Origin: CAYXDO01 sp964463485 | GTDB lineage: Bacteria; Myxococcota; Kuafuiibacteriia; Kuafuiibacteriales; Kuafuiibacteriaceae | Assembly: GCA_964463485.1 (NCBI GenBank) | Contig: CAYXDO010000069.1 | Coordinates: 1 to 53,618, forward strand | Direction: 5' to 3' | Length of the DNA: 53,618 nt | In this document: positions 24,467 through 33,883 of the stretch, piece by piece | Numbering within the stretch: the first letter of the stretch is position 1 | Layout: each line of letters opens with the position of its first letter | The notes under the pieces: model-generated | What the model saw: only the letters and a program-made list of their open reading frames with translations | The model's database searches: none | What the model was told of the DNA's origin: nothing | Translations under genes and position numbers: made by a program

Positions 24467-26158
24467 ATGGCGCGCCTCGACCTTCCCGCGACCCTCTTGG
24501 GCTCGGAGACGGCGAAGAGTGAGGCTCGATTTCTCCTCGTCGTCTCGCCAAACGCCGTGATGCACCACCCTCTTCCAGAGCGCGGCTCTCTGAAGATCGG
24601 TCGGGCCGGAGACAACGACATCTCGATCGACGATCCGATGGTGTCTCGCTTTCACGCGACGCTCCACATCGAGCCGGGATCGGCGTGGATCGAGGACGTG
24701 GGGAGCGCCAACGGGATCACCATCAGAGGCGAGCGCGTGCCTCAGCTCGGCCGCGCAGACGTCGTCTTCGGCGTCGCCATGGACGTTGGCTCCTCCATGT
24801 TGATGCTGACGCGACAGAGACCGGAAGGGCGACGGGGTCCGGGCCTGTCGGCGCACGGCAACTTCGAGCTCGAGCTCGAGCAAGCTTGTAAGCGCGGCGT
24901 GCCTTTTGTCGTGCTTCGGGTCCGCGTGTTGGGCCACGTCGACCCATTCACGCTCGAGCGCGCGTTGACGGGCGTCTTGGAAGGCGCCGATGTGGTCGCC
25001 TTCTACGCGCCAGGTGAGTACGAGCTGCTCTTGTTCGATTCGCGACCACGCCGCGGGGAGGACGTCGCTCGTCGCATCGAGGCCGAGCTCAATGGACCTC
25101 AATCCACTGTGGAAGTAGGCGTCGCGAGCTTCCCGCGACACGGAACCACTCCCGAACGATTGATCGAAGCGGCTGGCGAGCTGGTCCGAGATCCGGAGCG
25201 AGCTCCGGACGACATGGTCGCCGAAGATTTGACCACCAAGGACCTCGTACGCATCGCGTCTCGTGTCGCCCAGGGCACGCTCTCCGTGTTGCTCCTGGGT
25301 GAGACCGGCGTCGGAAAGGAAGGCTTCGCGGAGCTCATTCATCGCTCGTCACCTCGCCGTAACCGACCTTTCGTTCGCGTGAACTGCGCGGCGCTCACGG
25401 GAACGCTGTTGGAAGCCGAGTTGTTCGGGCACGAACGCGGCGCCTTCACCGGAGCCACGGAGACCCGAAAAGGCCTGCTCGAGCATGCAGACGGCGGCAC
25501 GGTCATGCTCGACGAAGTCGGCGAGACCTCCCCCGAGCTGCAGGCAAAGCTGCTCCGCGTCCTGGAGCAACGCGAGATCCTCCGCGTGGGCGGTCGAGAT
25601 CCGCGCACCATCGACGTTCGCTTCGTCTCCGCCACCAACCGCGACCTCGAGGCCGAAATCGCCCAGACTCGATTCCGCGCCGATCTGTACTACCGGCTCA
25701 GCGGCGTCATCCTCCAAGTACCGCCCCTGCGCGAGCGTCCGCTCGATCTGGAAGCGCTGATTCGCAAGTTCCTCGCGCGCGCCGGACTCGAACACGGAGG
25801 GCACTCACCGCTCGAGCTGTCGGACCGAGCCCGGGAGTTGCTCCTCGGCTACCACTGGCCCGGAAACGTTCGCGAGCTCAAGAACGTCATCGAGCGCGCC
25901 GCTCTGTTGTGCACGGGTGATCGCATCGATCCCGAGCACCTCCCTGTCGATCGAATGCGCGCCCGCTGGACTGGGCCCAGGACCTCGATGCCGCCCGAGG
26001 CCACAGACCCAAAGCGCGTGGAGATCCTCAAGGCGCTCGAAGAGAGCTACGGGAACCAGGCCAAAGCAGCGGAGCTCCTCGGCGTGTCGAGGCGGACGCT
26101 CACGAACTGGCTCGCGCGCTATGGCATCCCGAGACCCAGAAAAGGCGCGCCCGAGTGA
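24467..26158 (+). CDS. FHA-domain sigma54 activator with GGDEF-like middle domain
   Basis: The 563-aa protein has an FHA domain at about 38-112 (LKIGRAGDNDISIDDPMVSR split by turns, SRFHATLHI, GSANGITIRGERV), which binds phosphothreonine and links activity to Ser/Thr kinases. Residues about 130-235 resemble a degenerate nucleotide-cyclase (GGDEF-type) domain: VPFVVLRVRVLG, then YAPGEYELLLF in the active-site position and VEVGVASFPRHGTTPERLIEAA near its end. The AAA+ core follows with GETGVGKE, GAFTGA (GHERGAFTGATETRKG), Walker B GGTVMLDEVGE and WPGNVREL, then a Fis HTH (QAKAAELLGVSRRTLTNWLARY). It lies 47 bases after the kinase-HDOD gene and just before a convergent second kinase; either could be its input. 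Confidence 0.92.
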   Translation: MARLDLPATLLGSETAKSEARFLLVVSPNAVMHHPLPERGSLKIGRAGDNDISIDDPMVSRFHATLHIEPGSAWIEDVGSANGITIRGERVPQLGRADVVFGVAMDVGSSMLMLTRQRPEGRRGPGLSAHGNFELELEQACKRGVPFVVLRVRVLGHVDPFTLERALTGVLEGADVVAFYAPGEYELLLFDSRPRRGEDVARRIEAELNGPQSTVEVGVASFPRHGTTPERLIEAAGELVRDPERAPDDMVAEDLTTKDLVRIASRVAQGTLSVLLLGETGVGKEGFAELIHRSSPRRNRPFVRVNCAALTGTLLEAELFGHERGAFTGATETRKGLLEHADGGTVMLDEVGETSPELQAKLLRVLEQREILRVGGRDPRTIDVRFVSATNRDLEAEIAQTRFRADLYYRLSGVILQVPPLRERPLDLEALIRKFLARAGLEHGGHSPLELSDRARELLLGYHWPGNVRELKNVIERAALLCTGDRIDPEHLPVDRMRARWTGPRTSMPPEATDPKRVEILKALEESYGNQAKAAELLGVSRRTLTNWLARYGIPRPRKGAPE

Positions 26159-26161
26159 CGT

Positions 26162-27310
26162 TCATCCGAACGCTCGCACGACCGTGAACGCGAGCATCGC
26201 GGCCAAGATCGAAGCCAGCGCGACCCAAAGAATCGAGACACGCCTGGGTTCGCGCTCGGCCTGTCCACTCGAGGATTTTTGCGGCCCATCGAGCGTCGCA
26301 ACCAGATCCGCGCGGATCTTTCGATCGGAGCCCACGTTGCGGCCTTCGTGGAGCGAGCGCCAAGAAGAAGTTCGACGGGTCACTCGCGGTTGCTCGAGCT
26401 CCGTGGGGTGCTCGCGCTCCCGATCGACGTGGTCTCGGAGCTCCGTCAACGCCGCGCAGACCTCTTTCGCGTTCGTGAAGCGACGAGCTCGATCCTTGGC
26501 CAAACAACGATCGATCACCGTTGCGACCACGGCCGAAGGAGCAGCGTCGAACCTCGACGCCAGCACGAGCGGCGGGTGCGGCTGAGACAGTATCTTCGAC
26601 ACCGTCTCGAGTTGATCTCGCCCCTGGAACGGCGGGTGCCCCGTCAAACAGAGATAGAGCGTCACGCCGAGCGCCCACTGATCGGCCGCTCCGTCGAGCA
26701 CGAGCTGCTCTCCGTAGGATCTCCGAATCGCCTCGGGCGACATCGACAATAACGTCCCGACCATGACTCCGGTCGCGGTCTGATCGATGCCGCCTTCGAA
26801 CGTGTCCTTGGCCACCCCGAAATCGAGGAGCTTGACGCGACTTCGAATGGGGCCGCTTCCGTTGACGATGAAGATGTTGCTCGGCTTGACGTCTCGATGA
26901 ACGACGCCGCGCTCGTGAAGAGCGCCGAGCGTGTCCGCCACCGAGGCCCCAACATCGAGCAACTCAGCTAGCGTCAGCGATTGGGCGGCGCTCGCCAGAT
27001 CCACACCTTCGAGCCGTTCCAATACCAGCGCGATGAACGACTCTTCGACCTTCACGATCACGTCGAGCACACGTACCAAGCCGGGGAGCTTGAGCTGTCG
27101 GAGCAGCCACGCCTCCTCGAGGAAGCGTTCGACGATCCAAGGTCCTTCGAAGCCGGTGGGCCGAGGTCTGGCCAAATGGGGGCTCAGGACTTTGAGCGCC
27201 ACCGAGCCCATCGGCCCGTTGGCAAGCCATACGGTGCCCGAGGCGCCCGAGCCGAGCACGTCGACGAGCTCGTAGCCTTCGATGACCTCGCCCTTCGAGA
27301 GCTCGTCCAT
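26162..27310 (-). CDS. Tail-anchored Ser/Thr protein kinase
   Basis: The 382-aa protein has an N-terminal kinase domain (about 10-290): LGSGASGTVWLA, catalytic Lys in VALKVL, HRDVKPSNIF, DFGVAK and a SPEAIRR-type APE variant. A basic linker leads to a single C-terminal hydrophobic segment (VSILWVALASILAAMLAFTVV) with only a few residues after it, so the kinase should face the cytoplasm. No extracellular sensor is present. Its ATG (27310) directly follows the TAG of the upstream gene with no gap, so the two are probably co-expressed. It converges on the FHA activator, three bases apart. Confidence 0.92.
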   Translation of the reverse strand: MDELSKGEVIEGYELVDVLGSGASGTVWLANGPMGSVALKVLSPHLARPRPTGFEGPWIVERFLEEAWLLRQLKLPGLVRVLDVIVKVEESFIALVLERLEGVDLASAAQSLTLAELLDVGASVADTLGALHERGVVHRDVKPSNIFIVNGSGPIRSRVKLLDFGVAKDTFEGGIDQTATGVMVGTLLSMSPEAIRRSYGEQLVLDGAADQWALGVTLYLCLTGHPPFQGRDQLETVSKILSQPHPPLVLASRFDAAPSAVVATVIDRCLAKDRARRFTNAKEVCAALTELRDHVDREREHPTELEQPRVTRRTSSWRSLHEGRNVGSDRKIRADLVATLDGPQKSSSGQAEREPRRVSILWVALASILAAMLAFTVVRAFG

Positions 27311-27892
27311 CTAGCGCAGGGCCTTCGCCACCTTACGTTCGAGCTCCCCGAGCCTCGCGGAGAGGGCGCTCACTCGCTTGGCCGAGGGCTCTGGCCGAGT
27401 CCTCGAAAGCTCGTCGAGGATCGCTCGGAGCTCCGGTTCGTCGCGCTTCTTGACCTGCTTTTCGAGTCGCTTCGCGCGCAGGAGCTCCCTCGAAATACGG
27501 TCTTCGGACCGACGAAACACGCGAGGCTGGGGCGTGAGGCGCAGGCCCTCGGTCGGTCGAATCGCTCGCGGCAGCGGCGAGGCGAGGTGAACGGGCGCCG
27601 TCTGCGCGGCGCTCTGTTGCACAGGAGCGGGAGCAGGCGACTTCGTGAGGTCCGCCGCGAGACCACCTGCGCCGGCCGCGCAAAACACGATCGCGACCGC
27701 GGCCGGCAAGCCGACTCGAGCTCGAATCACCCGAAGCGGGGACACGCGCCGAAGATGCCACGGGTCGACCGGGTCGCGCTTGCGTCGAGCGGTGGAGGTG
27801 GCAGCCCCTTCCTTTCGGCGGAAACAGACCCTTCCCTTCAAGGGCAACGTGCTCTTTGATTTGAGCCCAAACTTCGAGAACGCGTGTGGCAC
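27311..27892 (-). CDS. Membrane-anchored coiled-coil protein, function unknown
   Basis: The start is uncertain; a GTG at 27892 avoids overlap with the divergent protease gene. A basic stretch (TARRKRDPVDPWHLRR) precedes one hydrophobic segment (VGLPAAVAIVFCAAGAGGL), then a Pro/Ala-rich linker and a highly charged helical end (RELLRAKRLEKQVKKRDEPE and LSARLGELERKVAKALR) that should form a coiled coil. This is an inner-membrane protein with a periplasmic coiled coil, by the positive-inside rule. It abuts the tail-anchored kinase and could be its partner. No family recognised. Confidence 0.6.
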   Translation of the reverse strand: MPHAFSKFGLKSKSTLPLKGRVCFRRKEGAATSTARRKRDPVDPWHLRRVSPLRVIRARVGLPAAVAIVFCAAGAGGLAADLTKSPAPAPVQQSAAQTAPVHLASPLPRAIRPTEGLRLTPQPRVFRRSEDRISRELLRAKRLEKQVKKRDEPELRAILDELSRTRPEPSAKRVSALSARLGELERKVAKALR

Positions 27893-27914
27893 ATAAGGTG
27901 CTCGACACCTACTC

Positions 27915-29369
27915 ATGCAGGTCGGCATACTCTCGAAAAACCTCTGGTTTCGGGCAGCTACGGTGATCCCGCTCGTCTCGATGGCTTGCGGGGGAATCGA
28001 GGATTCGGTGGACCAGGTGGACGACGCACTCATCGGGGGGACGGAGAGTTACGCTCGCACCGAGGTCGGTGAAATCATCATCGGAGGCGCGTTGTGCACG
28101 GCGACCCTGGTACGACCGAATGTCGCAATCACCGCGGCGCACTGCGTCGACTTCGAGACGCGGTCGGGAGTGACGGGTTCGTTCATCTTGGAACAGAACC
28201 GCGACTCCCATCAGAGCTTCGCGGTCGCCGAGTACACGAGCCTCGGGAGTGAGCTTGGAGACGACGATATCGCGATCGTTCGCTTGTCCGAGCGCGTGCC
28301 CTCGTCGCTTGCGACACCGAGCCCTTTGGCCGACCGCGCGCCGACGAGCGGCGAGCTGGTGACGAGCTTCGGGTACGGATGCACGGACCGCGCGAAGACG
28401 GGTCAGCCGCCGATCAAGCGACGGGCCGAGTATGCGTATCCTCAAGGTCGGGTGCTGTGCCCGGGCGATTCCGGCGGCCCCGGCTTCTTGGGCGCGAGCG
28501 GCCCGTTGGCGCTGATTCACAGCGGTTATTGGGTCCAAAGTGGGCTCGACATCCACGCCAAGGTCGGCCCGAACCGCGGCCGAGTCGACGCGATCCTGGC
28601 GAGCTGGGACCCAGCGACCCAGACGCCGCCCGCGCCGCCGCCGGTCGTCCCGCCACCGGTCGTCCCGCCGCCGGTCACTCCGCCGACGGCTGACCCGAAC
28701 GCATGCCTGGCGCTCGGTGCGCAAGGCGGAGTGTTGGAAGAGGACGGAAACTGCGCGACTCACGAAGGCGACCCTCGGTATCTGCGCGCGGTCGACGGCG
28801 GGAGCGGTGGGTACATCTGGACCGGCGCGACGAACTCCGTGCGAGCACACAGCGCGGTCAATTGGACGGCCAGCCTCACCCGACCGGGTTTGTACAAGGT
28901 CGAGGCCTATGTCGCCGCCGGAGCTGCGACTTCGCGGCGCGCGACCTACGACATAACTCACCTGGACGGAGCGGACCGAGTCACATTCGATCAGTCCGGC
29001 GCAACAGGCTACGTCGAGTTGGGCTATTTCCGTTTCACCGCCGAGGACGGGGTGATTCGGTTGGGCGACAACACCGGAGAAGCGGCATCGCTGTCTCGAC
29101 GGCTCGTCTTCGATGCAATTCGACTGACACCTGTCGTCACCCGCGACTGCCCGAGGCTCGCCCTCATCGCGGGCCTGCAGGGACTCAACGTACGTCCTCT
29201 CCCTTCCACAGAGCTGTCGCCGCTCACGGCGCTCAACGGATCCAGCGTCGTCGACCGCTTGGCGACGGTTCCGGGTGAGAACGTACGCGGCGATATCAGG
29301 TGGCACCGAATTCGGGGACCTCGCGGTACGGGCTACGTGTCGGCGGCGCTCACGCGCTGCGTGAATTGA
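27915..29369 (+). CDS. Secreted trypsin-like serine protease with golvesin-like and SH3-like domains
   Basis: The 484-aa protein has a lipoprotein-type leader (ATVIPLVSMACGG). An S1 trypsin-like domain follows (about 40-230): the activation-type N-terminus ALIGGTESY, catalytic His in ITAAHC, Asp in GDDDIAIVRL and Ser in CPGDSGGPGF. A Pro-rich linker with three PPPVV/PPPVT units (28630-28690) joins a beta-sandwich similar to the golvesin/xanthan-lyase C-terminal domain (GLYKVEAYVAAGA, GYVELGYFRFTAEDG, VFDAIRLTP). The last 70 residues resemble a bacterial SH3 domain (GLNVRPLPSTELSP, WHRIRGPRGTGYVS). The latter two probably bind cell-wall or surface polymers. Activation may need cleavage before the IGGT. 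Confidence 0.88.
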   Translation: MQVGILSKNLWFRAATVIPLVSMACGGIEDSVDQVDDALIGGTESYARTEVGEIIIGGALCTATLVRPNVAITAAHCVDFETRSGVTGSFILEQNRDSHQSFAVAEYTSLGSELGDDDIAIVRLSERVPSSLATPSPLADRAPTSGELVTSFGYGCTDRAKTGQPPIKRRAEYAYPQGRVLCPGDSGGPGFLGASGPLALIHSGYWVQSGLDIHAKVGPNRGRVDAILASWDPATQTPPAPPPVVPPPVVPPPVTPPTADPNACLALGAQGGVLEEDGNCATHEGDPRYLRAVDGGSGGYIWTGATNSVRAHSAVNWTASLTRPGLYKVEAYVAAGAATSRRATYDITHLDGADRVTFDQSGATGYVELGYFRFTAEDGVIRLGDNTGEAASLSRRLVFDAIRLTPVVTRDCPRLALIAGLQGLNVRPLPSTELSPLTALNGSSVVDRLATVPGENVRGDIRWHRIRGPRGTGYVSAALTRCVN

Positions 29370-29436
29370 TCTTTTCGGCTCCCTCTGCCAACGCGACGAC
29401 TCCCACCCATAGCCTGCGGCCTAAAGTCTACGGCCT

Positions 29437-29487
29437 GCGCGGCCGGCAACGAGTTGCGCCCGTTTTGTTGCGGCCCGTCGGCCGCGC
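29437..29487. repeat. Intergenic inverted repeat, possible terminator
   Basis: GCGCGGCCG (29437-29445) and CGGCCGCGC (29479-29487) are perfect 9-base inverted repeats; inside them GCAAC (29446-29450) and GTTGC (29466-29470) extend the stem. It lies between the protease gene and the following kinase-FGE gene. There is no U-tract immediately after, so an intrinsic terminator is only one possibility. Confidence 0.4.
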
Positions 29488-29548
29488 TGTGATGGCTGAA
29501 CGCTGACGTAAAAAGGAGTAAAAGAACGTTGGCTCGCTCGAGCCCGAT

Positions 29549-32253
<2,705 letters not shown>

Positions 32254-32257
<4 letters not shown>

Positions 32258-32428
32258 GTACAGGTCCCCGCAAATTCGTGACCACGGGAGAAACCACAGA
32301 GAGCACAGAGCCGAAGCCCACAGAGCACACAGATGATGGAATGAGCACTTCTCTGTGTCCTCTGTGTCTTCTCTCCGCGTCCTCTGTGGTTTCAGCGTGG
32401 TCACGAACTTCCACGGACGTGTACTAAG
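32254..32428. repeat. CACAGAG-type inverted-repeat element, about 175 bp
   Basis: Arms 32254-32286 and 32396-32428 match in inverted orientation at 27 of 33 positions, including a perfect TTCGTGACCACG/CGTGGTCACGAA core. Inside are many direct and inverted copies of CACAGAG on the left (for example gaaaccacagag at 32290-32301) and CTCTGTG on the right, so the whole unit could fold as one long hairpin. It overlaps the stop codon of the kinase-FGE gene and ends about 90 bases before the MFS start. Composition is unlike its surroundings. Elements of this type are recalled from environmental genomes with no known function. Confidence 0.75.
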
Positions 32429-32517
32429 AGAGGCAACTCGATGTCGCGGTCGAGCTCGTGGACGCGCGTCGAGCAGCGCTCGTTAGACAATCGGTTTGTT
32501 CCATCGTACGGAGGAGT

Positions 32518-33765
32518 GTGAGCACCGAGCGCACGCCATCGAAACGCTCGCTCACGATCATCCTCATCGCCGCGTTGGGCTACTTCGTGGACATCTACGA
32601 CCTGATCTTGTTCAGCGTCGTGCGGGTTCGGAGCCTGGAGGCACTCGGCGCGCCCAAAGACCAGCTACTCTCGAACGGGCTGCTGCTCATCAACATGCAG
32701 ATGGGCGGCATGCTCGTCGGCGGGATCCTGTGGGGCGTGCTGGGTGACAAGCGCGGGCGACTCTCTGTGCTGTTCGGATCGATCGCGTTGTACTCAGTCG
32801 CGAACGTCCTCAATGGATGGGTTACGAACGTGCCCCAGTACGCCGCGCTCAGGCTCGTCGCGGGAATCGGGCTCGCTGGGGAGCTCGGGGCTGGAATCAC
32901 ACTCGTCTCGGAGGTGATGCACAAGGAGGTGCGAGGCTACGGCACGACGATCGTGGCGACGATCGGCATCTTGGGCGCGGTCGCGGCGGTGCTGGTAGGA
33001 GACCTTTTCGACTGGCGGACCGCTTATTTCGTCGGAGGCGGGCTCGGCGTTGGACTCTTGGTTTTGAGAGTAGGTGCGTTCGAGTCGGGTATGTTCGAGT
33101 CGGTGCGCAAGTCGGCGGTCGCGAGGGGCCGATTTTTCGACCTCTTTTCTCCCTGGCCTCGTGCGCGCAAGTACCTCGCCATCGTGGGAGTCGGCGTGCC
33201 GATTTGGTATGCGGTCGGCATCTTGGTGACCTTCAGCCCGGAGCTCGGGGCGTCGCTCGGGATGAGTGAGCTCCCGAAGACCGGGCGTGCGGTGATGTGG
33301 TGTTACATCGGACTGTCCGCCGGTGACTTTGCGAGCGGAGCGCTGAGTCAAATCATCAAGAGTCGGCGGCGCGCGCTCTTCAGCTTCCTCACGCTCACGA
33401 CGGTTTCGGTGGTGTTGTATTTCACCGTGGCGCCGACCTCGTTGGTTGCGTTCTATTCGGTGGTCGGGTTGCTTGGATTTTCGACCGGCTATTGGGCCGT
33501 GTTCGTGACGGTGGCGTCCGAACAGTTCGGCACGAACCTACGAGCGACCGCGACCACGACGGCTCCGAACTTCGTCCGGGGCTCCCTGGTTCCGGTCTCT
33601 GCGCTGTTTTCCCAACTCAAGGAGCCGCTCGGCGTGACTGAGGCGGCGATCGCGGTCGGCGTGCTCGTGCTCGTACTTGCCTTCGTCTCGGCGGCCGCCC
33701 TCGAGGAGACCTTTGGGCGCGACCTCGACTTTCTGGAGAAGTCGGGGGACACACCGGCCGTCTGA
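32518..33765 (+). CDS. MFS transporter
   Basis: The GTG start at 32518 follows GGAGGAG by a few bases and gives 415 aa with about 12 hydrophobic segments. The first begins LTIILIAALGYFVDIYDL, whose FVDIYD is typical of metabolite/H+ symporters and sugar-porter relatives. The loop 2-3 signature is WGVLGDKRGRLSVLF. A second half begins after a cytoplasmic loop (RGRFFDLFSPWPRARKYL). The substrate cannot be assigned; anions, organic acids or sugars are possible. It is followed at once by a 7-bp perfect hairpin. No partner enzyme is adjacent. Confidence 0.88.
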   Translation: MSTERTPSKRSLTIILIAALGYFVDIYDLILFSVVRVRSLEALGAPKDQLLSNGLLLINMQMGGMLVGGILWGVLGDKRGRLSVLFGSIALYSVANVLNGWVTNVPQYAALRLVAGIGLAGELGAGITLVSEVMHKEVRGYGTTIVATIGILGAVAAVLVGDLFDWRTAYFVGGGLGVGLLVLRVGAFESGMFESVRKSAVARGRFFDLFSPWPRARKYLAIVGVGVPIWYAVGILVTFSPELGASLGMSELPKTGRAVMWCYIGLSAGDFASGALSQIIKSRRRALFSFLTLTTVSVVLYFTVAPTSLVAFYSVVGLLGFSTGYWAVFVTVASEQFGTNLRATATTTAPNFVRGSLVPVSALFSQLKEPLGVTEAAIAVGVLVLVLAFVSAAALEETFGRDLDFLEKSGDTPAV

Positions 33766-33781
33766 CCGAAGTCCACTTCGG
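33766..33781. terminator. Short hairpin right after MFS stop codon
   Basis: CCGAAGT-CC-ACTTCGG is a perfect 7-bp inverted repeat starting at the base after the TGA. A loop of two bases is too tight, so the effective stem is 5-6 bp, and no U-run follows within 15 bases (a TTTTT occurs about 40 bases on). Weak candidate terminator. Confidence 0.3.
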
Positions 33782-33883
33782 GGAAACAACGTCGGAAGCC
33801 CCATTTTTGGTCCGCAGGATCCCCGACCGGTCGTCAGGAGCATTGCCGTCGCATTCAATTTCGCGTTCAACTCGGCCGTTCGC

